Shown here: positions 24,187-33,123 of the stretch, piece after piece
How the letters are laid out: the number at the start of each line of letters is the position of its first letter
How positions within the stretch are numbered: the stretch's first letter is position 1
Assembly: GCA_018064925.1 (NCBI GenBank)
Contig: JAGHUH010000014.1
Coordinates: 1 to 60,992 of the forward strand
From: Candidatus Cacconaster stercorequi
Lineage (GTDB): Bacteria > Bacillota > Clostridia > Oscillospirales > Oscillospiraceae
DNA length: 60,992 nucleotides
Direction: 5' to 3'
Position numbers and translations under genes: made by a program
The notes under the pieces: generated by a model
The model's database searches: none
What the model was told of the DNA's origin: nothing
What the model saw: only the letters and a program-made list of their open reading frames with translations

Positions 24187-25791
24187 GTGATAAAAATCGA
24201 CCAGTTAAAGCTATCTCCCGGTCAGGGAGAGGACAAGCTGCGCCGAAAAGCCGCCGGATTGCTGCGCGTCAACCCGGAGGAGATCACCTCACTCACCATC
24301 CTGCGCCGCAGCGTGGATGCCCGGGATGAGCTGCTGCTGGTCTACACCGTGGCCGTGGAGGTTAAGCGTGAGGCTACCGTATTGGCGCGCTGCCGCAGCA
24401 AGCAGGTGGGCCCCTATGCGCCAAAAGTTTACAAGCTGCCCGATGTCTGTGCCGCGCCGCCGGTTCCCCCGGTGGTGGTAGGCGCGGGGCCCGCGGGATT
24501 ATTTGCCGCGCTGGTGCTGGCCAAATGCGGTGCGCGCCCCATCCTGCTGGAGCGTGGTGAGTACGTGGAGCGGCGGCAGCAGACGGTGGATCATTTCTGG
24601 CGCACCGGAGAGCTGAACCTCCAATCCAATGTGCAGTTCGGCGAGGGCGGCGCCGGTGCTTTTTCCGACGGCAAGCTGAATACCGGCACAAAGGACATCC
24701 GCCACCGCTATATCATGGAACAGTTGGTCTCCCACGGCGCACCGGAGAGCATCCTCATCGACGCCAAGCCACATGTGGGCACCGACCGGCTGCATATTGC
24801 GCTGAAGGGGCTGCGGCGCGAGCTGCTTTCGCTGGGCTGCGACATCCGTTTCGGTCACCGGCTGGTGGGCTTGGAAACGGAGAACGGCGCGCTGACCGCC
24901 CTGCGGATCACCTCCCCGGAGGGGGATTATACCCTGCCCTGTCGTCAGGCAATTCTGGCGTTGGGTCACAGCGCCCGCGATACCTTTGAGATGCTGTACC
25001 GTGCCGGCGTGCATATGGAGCAAAAGCCCTTTGCCGTGGGCGTACGCATCGAGCACAGGCAAGCTGACATCGACACGGCACAGTATAAGCAATTCGCCGG
25101 TCACCCCTGTCTGGGTGCCGCCAGCTACAAATTAGCCTGTCATCTCCCGAATGGGCGCAGTGCTTTTTCCTTCTGTGTCTGTCCCGGCGGTCAGGTGGTT
25201 GCCGCCGCCTCGGAAACGGAGCGGGTGGTCACCAACGGCATGAGCGAGTATGCCCGCGACGGGGAAAACATCAACGGCGCGCTGCTGGTGAATGTCACCC
25301 CTGCCGACTTTCCCGATGTGCATCCCCTGTCCGGCATCGCCTTTCAGCGTCAGTTGGAGAATGCCGCGTTTCGTCTGGGTGGCGGGGGCTATGCCGCCCC
25401 CTGTCAGCGGGTGGAGGATTTTCTTCTGCATCGCCCCACTACGACGCCCGGCAAGGTACTCCCCAGTTATGTCCCTCATGTCGCCTATACCGACCTGCAT
25501 GACTGTCTGCCGCCCTTTGTGGCGCAGACGCTGGAGCAGGCATTGCCGATTCTGGGCAAAAAGCTCCGGGGCTACGATGACCCGGACGCCCTGCTGACGG
25601 CGGTGGAGAGCCGCTCGTCCTCCCCGGTACGCATCCCCAGAGATGAAAACGGGCAAAGCAATATCCGGGGCCTTTATCCCGCCGGTGAGGGAGCCGGTTA
25701 TGCCGGCGGCATTCTGTCTGCCGCCGCCGACGGAATGCGCCTTGCCGAACAGATTGTGTGCAATATCTCCCATTTTATTTTTAAGGAGTGA
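24187..25791 (+). CDS. FAD-dependent dehydrogenase, COG2509-like
   Basis: A 534-residue flavoprotein. Residues 1-90 form a small alpha/beta N-terminal domain typical of this uncharacterised family, followed by the FAD-binding motif VVGAGPAGLFAALVLAKCG and the signature NVQFGEGGAGAFSDGKLNT. The C-terminus holds the second FAD contact GLYPAGEGAGYAGGI. The start is GTG at 24187 after GAGGTGAG. It is followed directly by a 2-hydroxyacid dehydrogenase gene. Substrate is unknown; the family is common in Firmicutes as a predicted dehydrogenase. Confidence 0.85.
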   Translation: MIKIDQLKLSPGQGEDKLRRKAAGLLRVNPEEITSLTILRRSVDARDELLLVYTVAVEVKREATVLARCRSKQVGPYAPKVYKLPDVCAAPPVPPVVVGAGPAGLFAALVLAKCGARPILLERGEYVERRQQTVDHFWRTGELNLQSNVQFGEGGAGAFSDGKLNTGTKDIRHRYIMEQLVSHGAPESILIDAKPHVGTDRLHIALKGLRRELLSLGCDIRFGHRLVGLETENGALTALRITSPEGDYTLPCRQAILALGHSARDTFEMLYRAGVHMEQKPFAVGVRIEHRQADIDTAQYKQFAGHPCLGAASYKLACHLPNGRSAFSFCVCPGGQVVAAASETERVVTNGMSEYARDGENINGALLVNVTPADFPDVHPLSGIAFQRQLENAAFRLGGGGYAAPCQRVEDFLLHRPTTTPGKVLPSYVPHVAYTDLHDCLPPFVAQTLEQALPILGKKLRGYDDPDALLTAVESRSSSPVRIPRDENGQSNIRGLYPAGEGAGYAGGILSAAADGMRLAEQIVCNISHFIFKE

Positions 25792-25796
25792 TCGAT

Positions 25797-26762
25797 ATGC
25801 GTAAAATTGCTGTTGTTGACGATTTCCTGACCCCGGCGCACTGCGATACCATTCGCGCTGCGGCGGCGGAGCTGGGCTTTGCCGTGGACTTCTATCCGGA
25901 TCGTCTGCTGCCCGCCGGGCACGAGGGAGATTACGAGATCCTTTTCGGTCGGTGCAGTCACGAAACGCTGAAAAGCGCCAAAAATCTCAAGTGGTACTGC
26001 TGCAGTTTTGCCGGCGTGGACGATTTGCTGCGTGATGAGCTCTATCCCAACCCCAATGTGGTGCTGACCAACTCCTCCGGTGCTTACGGCATCACCATTT
26101 CCGAGCATGTGATCATGGTGCTGCTGATGATGATGCGCCGGATGCCGGAATTTGAGGAGCTTGTCCGGCAGCAGCAGTGGCAGCGCGAGATGCCCATGCG
26201 CTCTATCCGCGGCTGCTCCGTCACCATGCTGGGCACCGGCGACATCGGCACCAACATTGCCCGCCGAGTCAAGGGCATGGGTGCCAAAACCGTGCGCGGC
26301 GTCCGCCGCACGCAGAAGCCCGCCGATCCCGCCTTTGACGAGATCTATACCTTTGAGCATCTGGATGAGCTGCTGCCCTCCGCCGAGGTGCTGATTATGG
26401 CCATGCCGTCCACGCCGGACACCATCGGCATTCTGTCCCGCGAGCGCATCGCCCTGCTGCCGAAGGACGCGCTGGTCATCAATGTAGGCCGCGGCACCGC
26501 CGTGGATCAGGATGCCCTGATCGAGGCGCTGGAGGAAGAACGCATCGCCGGTGCAGCGCTGGATGTGATGGTACCGGAGCCGCCGGAGAAGGATCATCCC
26601 CTGTGGCACACGAAAAACCTGCTGCTGACGCCCCACACCTCCGGCAATATGTCGCTGGGTCTGACCTGCGATCTGATCGTGGAGGAATTCTGCGCTGATC
26701 TGCGCAGCTATGCCGCCGGACTTCCGCTGAAGCATCTGGTGGATCGCTCCCGCGGCTATTGA
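25797..26762 (+). CDS. D-2-hydroxyacid dehydrogenase, NAD-dependent
   Basis: A 321-residue D-isomer-specific dehydrogenase. The NAD-binding motif MLGTGDIGTNIARRVKGMGAK is in the middle, followed by VINVGRGTAVDQDAL, and the catalytic region VMVPEPPEKDHPLWHTKNLLLTPH carries the Glu and His of the active site; the Arg is in NVGRG. It interconverts 2-keto and D-2-hydroxy acids. The ATG at 25797 lies 8 bases after AAGGAG at the end of the preceding gene, so the two genes form an operon. Confidence 0.9.
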   Translation: MRKIAVVDDFLTPAHCDTIRAAAAELGFAVDFYPDRLLPAGHEGDYEILFGRCSHETLKSAKNLKWYCCSFAGVDDLLRDELYPNPNVVLTNSSGAYGITISEHVIMVLLMMMRRMPEFEELVRQQQWQREMPMRSIRGCSVTMLGTGDIGTNIARRVKGMGAKTVRGVRRTQKPADPAFDEIYTFEHLDELLPSAEVLIMAMPSTPDTIGILSRERIALLPKDALVINVGRGTAVDQDALIEALEEERIAGAALDVMVPEPPEKDHPLWHTKNLLLTPHTSGNMSLGLTCDLIVEEFCADLRSYAAGLPLKHLVDRSRGY

Positions 26763-26774
26763 TTTTTCTGCCTA

Positions 26775-26818
26775 CAAGAGTGGTTTTCTTCGGAAAACCG
26801 CTCTTGTTTATTTTTTTA
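26775..26818 (+). terminator. Terminator of the dehydrogenase operon
   Basis: Stem CAAGAG.GGTTTTC / GAAAACC.CTCTTG with a TTCG tetraloop, then TTTATTTTTTT. Confidence 0.85.
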
Positions 26819-26819
26819 C

Positions 26820-26848
26820 TTGTTATCCGCAGAAAAATCGTTTATAAT
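26820..26848 (+). promoter_or_regulatory. Promoter of the Gls24-FakA operon
   Basis: TTGTTA (26820-26825) and TATAAT (26843-26848), 17-base spacer; perfect -10 box. Confidence 0.75.
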
Positions 26849-26894
26849 AACTTGATACAATATGTATGCATCTTCTGAAGAAAGGAAGTTCCAT

Positions 26895-27245
26895 ATGATC
26901 AAAATGCACACCGATCGGGGCGACATCACCGTCAGCAATGCCGTGTTCACCTCCATCACCGGTGCCGCTGCCACCAATTGCTTTGGCGTCAAGGGAATGG
27001 CATATCGCAACAAGACCGACGGCCTTGTCCATCTGCTGCGCCGCGAAGCCATGAGCAAAGGTGTAAAGGTCACCTATAACGAGGACAACACCGTGTCCAT
27101 TGAACTGCACATTATTGTGGAAAATGGTGTGAATATCGCCACCCTCTGCCGCTCTATCATGAGTGAGGTCAAGTATGTCGTCACTCAGAATACCGGCATA
27201 GATGTCCGCGAGGTAAATGTCTGCGTGGACTCTATAACCATGTGA
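26895..27245 (+). CDS. Asp23/Gls24 family protein
   Basis: A 116-residue cytoplasmic protein of the Asp23/Gls24 (YloU) family. Typical segments are ISNAV-type strand (ITVSNAVFTSITGAAA), then CFGVKGMA and a long helix with NIATLCRSIMSEVKYVVT. In Firmicutes this gene sits directly before the FakA/YloV gene, as here (27 bases apart). Its role there is not settled; links to envelope stress have been reported for the family. The start at 26895 is behind AAAGGAAG. Confidence 0.88.
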   Translation: MIKMHTDRGDITVSNAVFTSITGAAATNCFGVKGMAYRNKTDGLVHLLRREAMSKGVKVTYNEDNTVSIELHIIVENGVNIATLCRSIMSEVKYVVTQNTGIDVREVNVCVDSITM

Positions 27246-27272
27246 TATGCCGGCCAAAGGAGAGACGAAAAC

Positions 27273-28943
27273 ATGACAGATAGAATCAGCGGCGGCGCCT
27301 TTAAGCAGATGGTCCTGTTCGGAGCCGTCTGCGTAACCGCCGAAAAGCAGGCCATCAATGACCTGAATGTATTTCCGGTGCCTGACGGCGACACCGGTAC
27401 CAATATGAGCCTGACCATTCAGGCCGCCGTTACCGAATTGAAAAAGCACGCTCCCGCCACGCTGGGCGAGGCCGCATCCATCACCGCCTCGGCACTGCTG
27501 CGTGGTGCCCGCGGCAACTCCGGCGTAATTTTGTCCCTGCTGTTCCGCGGTATGTCCAAAGCCTTCAAGGGATTGGACAGCGCCGACGGCTCCATGCTGG
27601 CTGAGGCACTGCAGGAGGGCGTTACCACCGCCTACAACGCCGTGATGAAGCCCGCCGAGGGCACGGTGCTTACCGTTTCCCGTCTGGCTGCCGACCGAGC
27701 TGCCGAAGCTGCTGCCGAGCAGAACAGCGCCGAATATGTGCTGTCTGAAGCCATCCGCGTGGGCTATGAGGCGCTGGATGAAACCACCGAAATAAACCCC
27801 GTGCTGAAAAAGGCCGGTGTAGTGGATGCCGGCGGTAAGGGATACCTGACCATTCTCAGCGGTATGCTCCGCTCTCTGCAGGGCGAGCCCATCCCCGAAA
27901 CCGATATTGCGCCCGCTGAAAAGGAAAAGGCCAACTTTGAGGCCGTTTCCGAAGAGGAGATTACCTTCACCTTCGACACCGTGTTCATCGTCCGCAAGAC
28001 AATGGAACAGTCCATCGAACCGCTGCGTCAGTATTTGAGCAGTATTGGTGATTGTCTGGTCATCGGCGAGGATGACGACGCCTTCAAGGTTCATGTTCAT
28101 ACCGACATCCCCGGCAACGCCCTGACCGAAGCGCAGAAATACGGCACGCTGGAGGTCGCCAAGATCGAGAATATGCGCATTCAGGCTCAGGATGTGGCCG
28201 CCGGCAAGGCCACCATCAGCGCCGATGATCTGGATCACGAGGACGAGATGGAGCAGGAAGAACCCGCCGTGGCTCCCGCCGAAAAGCGTTACGGCTTTCT
28301 GGCTGTATGCGCCGGTGACGGATTGGCCGAGGCCTTCCGGGATCTGGGCGCGGATCGCATCGTATCCGGCGGACAGACCATGAATCCCTCCACCGAATCC
28401 ATTCTGCAGGAGATCAACCGCACCCCCAGCGAGGTTGTGTTCGTCCTGCCCAACAACAAAAACATCATCATGGCTGCCCAGCAGTGTGTTGGCCTGACGG
28501 AGAAAGAAGTCATCGTGGTGCCCACCGCCTCCGTGCCTCAGGGCATTACCGCCATGATGAACATGGACCCCGACGAGGCCGATCCCCAGGTACTGGCCCA
28601 GACCATGGCGGATGCCGCCGCCAATGTGTCCACCGCGTCCATTACCTATGCCGCCCGCAACTCTGATTTCGACGGCTTCGACATCAACGAGGGTGACTAT
28701 CTGGCGCTGTTGGACGGCAAGCTGTTCGGCACCGACCGCAATCTGAACGCCCTGCTGGAAGGTTTGGCCGGTGTCGCCGCCGAGAGAAGCGCCGAATTCA
28801 TCACCGTGTTTACCGGTGAGGGCGTATCCGAGGAGGACGGCGCTCACGCCGAGAGTCTGTTTGCCACCGCCTGCCCGGACGCCGATGTGTCGGTACTGCC
28901 CGGCGGACAGCCCGTCTACTACTATATCATTTCCATAGAATAA
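27273..28943 (+). CDS. DAK2-domain fatty acid kinase-like protein (FakA/YloV)
   Basis: A 556-residue protein. The N-terminal DAK2 (Dha-kinase L) domain binds ATP through VFPVPDGDTGTNM near residue 33 and GARGNSGVILS near residue 77. A middle domain and a C-terminal part follow. FakA with FakB phosphorylates exogenous fatty acids for phospholipid synthesis. No FakB/DegV gene is present in the window, so the partner is elsewhere. Length is in the family range. Confidence 0.92.
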   Translation: MTDRISGGAFKQMVLFGAVCVTAEKQAINDLNVFPVPDGDTGTNMSLTIQAAVTELKKHAPATLGEAASITASALLRGARGNSGVILSLLFRGMSKAFKGLDSADGSMLAEALQEGVTTAYNAVMKPAEGTVLTVSRLAADRAAEAAAEQNSAEYVLSEAIRVGYEALDETTEINPVLKKAGVVDAGGKGYLTILSGMLRSLQGEPIPETDIAPAEKEKANFEAVSEEEITFTFDTVFIVRKTMEQSIEPLRQYLSSIGDCLVIGEDDDAFKVHVHTDIPGNALTEAQKYGTLEVAKIENMRIQAQDVAAGKATISADDLDHEDEMEQEEPAVAPAEKRYGFLAVCAGDGLAEAFRDLGADRIVSGGQTMNPSTESILQEINRTPSEVVFVLPNNKNIIMAAQQCVGLTEKEVIVVPTASVPQGITAMMNMDPDEADPQVLAQTMADAAANVSTASITYAARNSDFDGFDINEGDYLALLDGKLFGTDRNLNALLEGLAGVAAERSAEFITVFTGEGVSEEDGAHAESLFATACPDADVSVLPGGQPVYYYIISIE

Positions 28944-29005
28944 TCAAACCGCCCCGTCGGATCCTTCCGGCGGGGCATAACATTGCCGATTTGGGAGGCT
29001 TCATC

Positions 29006-29524
29006 ATGGAATATTGGGATATTTACGATGTATATCGCAACAAAACAGGCCGCACCGGTATCCGGGGTGAGCAGGTAGCGCCCGGCGACTATCATCTGGT
29101 AATCCATGTGATCATCTTTAACTCTGCCGGTCAGATGCTGATTCAGCAGCGCCAAAGCTGCAAGAAGAGCTGGCCGGACAAGTGGGATATCACCGTGGGC
29201 GGCTGCGCCATGGCCGGAGAAAACAGCCAGCAGGCCGCCATGCGGGAGCTGCAGGAGGAGTTAGGTCTGCACATTGATCTCACCAATACCGCTCCCGATT
29301 TGATGGTAGGCTTCAAGGAAGGGTTTGACGATATGTACCTGCTGGTACGGGACATCGACCTTTCTACCCTGACTTTGCAGGCCGATGAGGTGCAGGCCGT
29401 TCGCTGGGCAGATCAGCAGGAAATTCTGGACATGATTGCCTCCGGTGACTTCATCTGCTACCAGCCCAGTCTGATCCCTCTGCTGTTTGATCTGCGATTC
29501 CACGGCGGCGGTCTGACGGAATAA
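29006..29524 (+). CDS. Nudix hydrolase, IPP-isomerase-like subgroup
   Basis: A 172-residue Nudix protein. The Nudix box is complete: GCAMAGENSQQAAMRELQEE, with the Arg and Glu residues that bind metal. The surrounding pattern (QQRQSCKKSWPDKWDITVGG) resembles YfcD and isopentenyl diphosphate isomerase-like members. It hydrolyses a nucleoside diphosphate derivative; the substrate is unknown. The ATG at 29006 follows GGGAGG. A weak hairpin (GCCCCG.../...CGGGGC) lies between FakA and this gene. Confidence 0.88.
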   Translation: MEYWDIYDVYRNKTGRTGIRGEQVAPGDYHLVIHVIIFNSAGQMLIQQRQSCKKSWPDKWDITVGGCAMAGENSQQAAMRELQEELGLHIDLTNTAPDLMVGFKEGFDDMYLLVRDIDLSTLTLQADEVQAVRWADQQEILDMIASGDFICYQPSLIPLLFDLRFHGGGLTE

Positions 29525-29570
29525 CACCGCAAAATCCGACTACATATCGTAATATTTGTGCAGGAAAATA

Positions 29571-29606
29571 CCCGCCGTTGTCATTTTTTGACAACGGCGG
29601 GATTTG
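29571..29606. terminator. Terminator between the Nudix and HD genes
   Basis: Stem CCCGCCGTTGTCA / TGACAACGGCGGG with a T-rich loop; serves the two convergent genes. Confidence 0.75.
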
Positions 29607-29616
29607 TTATGCGCTT

Positions 29617-30192
29617 TTACAGTCCCTTGGCCACATCATCCTCGCATTCGCGCATGGCCAGAATGGTCTTTTCAAACAGATCGTTCAACTCCCAGCCCAG
29701 ACGCTCGGCACCGGTGCGGATGACATCACGGGAACAGCCGGCGGCAAATTTCTTGTCCTTAAACTTCTTCTTCAGACTGGAAACCTCCATGTCCTTACAG
29801 CTCTTGCTGGGGCGCATCTTCGCAGCGGCGCCGATCAGACCCGTCAGCTCGTCGGCGGCAAACAGCACCTTCTCCATCTCATGCACCGGCTCCACATCGC
29901 AGCACAGGCCGTAGCCGTGGCTGCAAACGGCATGGATGAACTCATCGCTGCAGCCGGCCTTTTTCAGCAGCTCAGGTGCCTTGATGCAGTGCTCCTCCGG
30001 CCACATCTCAAAGTCGATATCGTGCAGGAGGCCCACGGTGGCCCAGAAGTCGGCATCCTCGCCGTAACCAAGCTCGTTGGCGTACCAACGCATCACGCCC
30101 TCTACCGTCAGCGCGTGCTGAAGATGAAACGCATCCTTATTATACTCTGTCAGCGCCGCAATGGCCGCTTCTCTGCTGATACATTCTTTCAT
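29617..30192 (-). CDS. HD-domain hydrolase
   Basis: A 191-residue HD-superfamily protein. The metal ligands are visible in LQHALTVEG, LLHDIDFEMWPEEH and AVCSHGYG, followed by AADELTGLIGAAA. This pattern matches a group of small HD phosphohydrolases annotated as hydrolases in Clostridia; the substrate is not known. It is transcribed alone toward a shared terminator. Confidence 0.82.
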   Translation of the reverse strand: MKECISREAAIAALTEYNKDAFHLQHALTVEGVMRWYANELGYGEDADFWATVGLLHDIDFEMWPEEHCIKAPELLKKAGCSDEFIHAVCSHGYGLCCDVEPVHEMEKVLFAADELTGLIGAAAKMRPSKSCKDMEVSSLKKKFKDKKFAAGCSRDVIRTGAERLGWELNDLFEKTILAMRECEDDVAKGL

Positions 30193-30242
30193 AGTGGTTC
30201 CTCCTTTGTTGATTTGTTTCTATTGTATCGCCCTGCCGCCGT

Positions 30243-30809
30243 TTATGCAAGGGTGGTTTTCTCCAATAACTGTAAAATCTGCCGGGCATGGCACCGTTCA
30301 TCTGCCGCCAGTTCCAGAAAAATTTCCCGCAGGCAGAAATCCTCCATGTTCTCTGCCCCCTCCTCGTAGTGCCGCGCACCGCAATTCTCCCGATGGTAAA
30401 GCTGACGCAGCAGCTGACACCACGGCAGACCGGTACAGCGGCAATCCGGCACCGCCGCCCGGTAGCACCGCCCGGTGGTCAAATAGTACACCGTCATCAG
30501 CCGTCTGGCATGGCGCTCCTCGTCTGCCGCCATCATTTGCAGACGGCGCCGCGCATAGCTTGGTGCACATCGGGCATAGGTGAGGTACGCGCATCGGTCG
30601 GACAACTCGTCGTCGATACTCCGGCCCAGCAGCGCCTCCATTTCCGGCGTAGACCCCGCCATGCAGCACAACTCCGGCGCATCCGCATCCTGCCTCCCTG
30701 CCGCATCCCGGATCTCCGGGTAGGGGTTCAGCTCCGGCGACACCCGCTTCCAGATCCTGTCATATTTTCGGTAATCGTACACTTCCGTGTTGATCGCATC
30801 CTTTTCCAT
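30243..30809 (-). CDS. Ferritin-like (rubrerythrin-type) di-iron domain protein
   Basis: A 188-residue mostly helical protein. Two helix pairs carry carboxylate and histidine ligands of a ferritin-like di-iron site: DDELSDRCAYLTYAR with AADEERHARRL, and EEGAENMEDFCLREIF with AADERCHARQI. The duplicated ExxH pattern is what rubrerythrins and manganese catalases use. It has no rubredoxin zinc-type C-terminus. A role in peroxide or iron handling is inferred. It is divergently transcribed from the Fe-S assembly genes smsCB, and the two promoters lie within 75 bases. Confidence 0.68.
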   Translation of the reverse strand: MEKDAINTEVYDYRKYDRIWKRVSPELNPYPEIRDAAGRQDADAPELCCMAGSTPEMEALLGRSIDDELSDRCAYLTYARCAPSYARRRLQMMAADEERHARRLMTVYYLTTGRCYRAAVPDCRCTGLPWCQLLRQLYHRENCGARHYEEGAENMEDFCLREIFLELAADERCHARQILQLLEKTTLA

Positions 30810-30844
30810 GACTGAACGCCTCCTTCTCCTGTTATACTATTCAT

Positions 30845-30873
30845 ATTATGCTTCTGCCGGAAAAGTGGTGCAA
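30845..30873 (-). promoter_or_regulatory. Promoter of the ferritin-like gene
   Basis: On the minus strand TTGCAC (30868-30873) and CATAAT (30845-30850), 17-base spacer. Confidence 0.6.
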
Positions 30874-30889
30874 AATACCAGAGAAGTCA

Positions 30890-30918
30890 TTGCTTTTCCC
30901 CAATCTTTCTGGTAAAAT
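30890..30918 (+). promoter_or_regulatory. Promoter of smsCB
   Basis: TTGCTT (30890-30895) and TAAAAT (30913-30918), 17-base spacer. The start lies 17 bases from the divergent promoter, so one regulator could control both. Confidence 0.65.
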
Positions 30919-31011
30919 GTATATTTTGTAGGGCAACTCGACTTTTTCCCACGGGGAAAAGGCTTTGTTATACGATTTTCACACCGAAAAACCTCAAAGG
31001 AGGAGTTTTTT

Positions 31012-31755
31012 ATGCTTGAGCTGAAAAACATCTGCTACCGCGTATCCACGCCCGAGGGCGACCTGGATATTCTGAAAAATGTCAGCATCACCATCCCCGA
31101 CCACAAGCTGGTGGTATTCACCGGCCCCAACGGCGGCGGCAAGACCACGCTGGCGAAAGTGATTATGGGTCTGGTACAGCCCACCGGCGGCCGGATCATC
31201 TATAACGGTCAGGATGTGACTGACTTGACCATTACCGAGCGGGCACGCCTGGGCATCAGCTACGGCTTCCAGCAGCCCCCCCGCTTTAAGGGCATCACCG
31301 TCAACGACCTGCTGCAGCTTTCCGCCGGCAGTGAAAAGCTCAGCAAGGATCGCTGCTGCCAGTATCTGACCAAGGTAGGTCTGTGCGCCAACGATTATCT
31401 GGACCGCGAGGTGGATGTGAGCCTCAGCGGCGGCGAAGTCAAGCGCATTGAGATCGCCACCATTCTGGCACGCCATAGTGATCTGATGATCTTCGACGAG
31501 CCGGAAGCCGGCATCGACCTGTGGAGCTTTGCTCGCCTGACTGAAACCTTCGAGCAGATCCATCGGGAAGAGCAGTCCACCATGATCATCATCTCCCATC
31601 AGGAGCGCATCATTCAGCTGGCGGATGAGATCGTGGTCATCGCCGGCGGTCAGATCGCGCACCGCGGCACCACTGAGGAAGTGTTCCCGCTGATTTTGGC
31701 CGACACGCTGGGCGGCTGTCCCGTTCTGAACAAGAAGGAGGGTGTTTCCGAATGA
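31012..31755 (+). CDS. smsC: SmsC, ATPase of minimal Fe-S assembly system (SufC-like)
   Basis: A 247-residue ABC-type ATPase without membrane domain. Walker A is GPNGGGKTT (residues 39-47), the signature is LSGGEVKR, and Walker B is LMIFDEPEAGID. It resembles SufC and binds the SufB-like partner encoded next. Together they form the two-gene minimal SUF (SMS) scaffold described for anaerobes and archaea. No sufS, sufU, sufE or sufD is near, which supports SMS rather than full SUF. The gene overlaps smsB by four bases. Confidence 0.85.
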   Translation: MLELKNICYRVSTPEGDLDILKNVSITIPDHKLVVFTGPNGGGKTTLAKVIMGLVQPTGGRIIYNGQDVTDLTITERARLGISYGFQQPPRFKGITVNDLLQLSAGSEKLSKDRCCQYLTKVGLCANDYLDREVDVSLSGGEVKRIEIATILARHSDLMIFDEPEAGIDLWSFARLTETFEQIHREEQSTMIIISHQERIIQLADEIVVIAGGQIAHRGTTEEVFPLILADTLGGCPVLNKKEGVSE

Positions 31756-32678
31756 TTACCGAAATTGATCAGAAGCTGCTGGAAAAGATTGCCGACCTCA
31801 CCGGCAAGCCCGTTGGTGCCTTCAATATTCGCAAGGACAGCGGCTGTGAGGCCCGCCAGAGCACCGAGCACATTGAGATCACCAACAAGACCGACAAGCC
31901 CGGCATTGACATCCACATCAAGGACGGCACCGTCAACGAGGTCTGCCACATCCCCGTCATCATCAGCAAGACCGGCGTTACCGAGATGGTCTATAACGAC
32001 TTCTTCATCGGTGACAACTGCGACATCGAGATCGTGGCCGGCTGCGGCATCCATAACTCCGGCTGTGATGAGAGCCGCCATGACGGCGTACACACCTTCT
32101 ATATCGGCAAGAACTCCCATGTGCATTACGCCGAAAAGCACTACGGCGAAAACGATGTGGGCGAGACCGGCAAAAATGTCATGAATCCCCAGACCATCGT
32201 GTATCTGGGTGAGGGCAGCACTATGCAGATGGACACCGTGCAGATCCGCGGCATCGACTCCACCAAGCGCTTCACCAAATTTGTCTGCGAGGCAGGCAGC
32301 GAGGTCGTGGTCACCGAGCGTCTGCTGACCCACGGCAAGCAAATCGCCGAGAGCGAGATGGAGATCGAGCTCAACGGTACCGATGCCAAGGGCCGCGTGA
32401 TCTCCCGCTCCGTGGCACAGGACGACTCCGAGCAGGTATTTTATCCCCGTATGGTGGGCAACGCCCAGTGCTTTGGCCATGTCCAGTGCGACTCCATCAT
32501 CATGGGCAACGCCCACATCAAGTCCATCCCCGCTATCGAGGCGCTGTGCCCCGATGCCCAGCTGGTACATGAGGCCGCCATCGGCAAGATCGCCGGCGAC
32601 CAGCTTTTGAAGCTGGAAACGCTGGGTCTGACTGAGGAGGAAGCCGAGGACACCATCCTGAAGGGATTTTTGGCATAA
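31752..32678 (+). CDS. smsB: SmsB, Fe-S scaffold (SufB/SufD-like)
   Basis: A 308-residue protein of the SufBD fold (right-handed beta-helix). Segments such as GCGIHNSGCDESRHDGVHTF, HVHYAEKHYG and ISRSVAQDDS match the core. At 308 residues it is shorter than SufB or SufD (about 420-480), as expected for SmsB, which lacks their N-terminal helical part. Several Cys, His and Glu residues could bind the nascent cluster. It starts inside the end of smsC (ATGA overlap). Confidence 0.85.
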   Translation: MITEIDQKLLEKIADLTGKPVGAFNIRKDSGCEARQSTEHIEITNKTDKPGIDIHIKDGTVNEVCHIPVIISKTGVTEMVYNDFFIGDNCDIEIVAGCGIHNSGCDESRHDGVHTFYIGKNSHVHYAEKHYGENDVGETGKNVMNPQTIVYLGEGSTMQMDTVQIRGIDSTKRFTKFVCEAGSEVVVTERLLTHGKQIAESEMEIELNGTDAKGRVISRSVAQDDSEQVFYPRMVGNAQCFGHVQCDSIIMGNAHIKSIPAIEALCPDAQLVHEAAIGKIAGDQLLKLETLGLTEEEAEDTILKGFLA

Positions 32679-32693
32679 AACTACTCCGATCAT

Positions 32694-32729
32694 AAAAAAA
32701 CTGCCATTCCAATGGAATGGCAGTTTTTT
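32694..32729. terminator. Bidirectional terminator between smsB and ridA
   Basis: Stem CTGCCATTCC / GGAATGGCAG flanked by runs of A and T on both sides. Confidence 0.88.
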
Positions 32730-32742
32730 ATGTTTGCTTATC

Positions 32743-33123
32743 TTACTTCACGCAGATGGTCTCGATCTCCACCAGAGCGCCCTTGGGCAGCTTGGCAACC
32801 TCCACAGCGCTGCGGGCGGGATACTGGCCCTCGGTAAAGAACTCGGCGTACACAGCGTTCATGGCAGCAAAGTCATTCATATCCTGCAGAAACACGGTGG
32901 TCTTGACCACATTGTCCATGGTCAGGCTGGCAGCCTCCAGAATAGCCTTGACATTGGTCAGGGACTGACGGGTCTGCTCGGTGATGCCGCCGGGAACAAA
33001 CTCACCGGTCTTGGGGTCGATGGGCACCTGGCCGGAGGTAACCATAAAGGTACCGCAGTCGATGGCCTGGGAATAGGGGCCGATGGCGCCGGGAGCATTG
33101 GTGGTGGCAATGATCTTTTTCAT
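32743..33123 (-). CDS. ridA: RidA-family enamine/imine deaminase
   Basis: A 126-residue trimeric RidA (YjgF) protein that hydrolyses reactive 2-aminoacrylate and related enamines made by PLP enzymes. The catalytic arginine is in [13 protein letters not shown], and IETICVK closes the fold. It lies back-to-back with a methionine gamma-lyase gene, an enzyme that itself makes such intermediates, so a metabolic link is plausible (inference). Confidence 0.93.
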   Translation of the reverse strand: MKKIIATTNAPGAIGPYSQAIDCGTFMVTSGQVPIDPKTGEFVPGGITEQTRQSLTNVKAILEAASLTMDNVVKTTVFLQDMNDFAAMNAVYAEFFTEGQYPARSAVEVAKLPKGALVEIETICVK

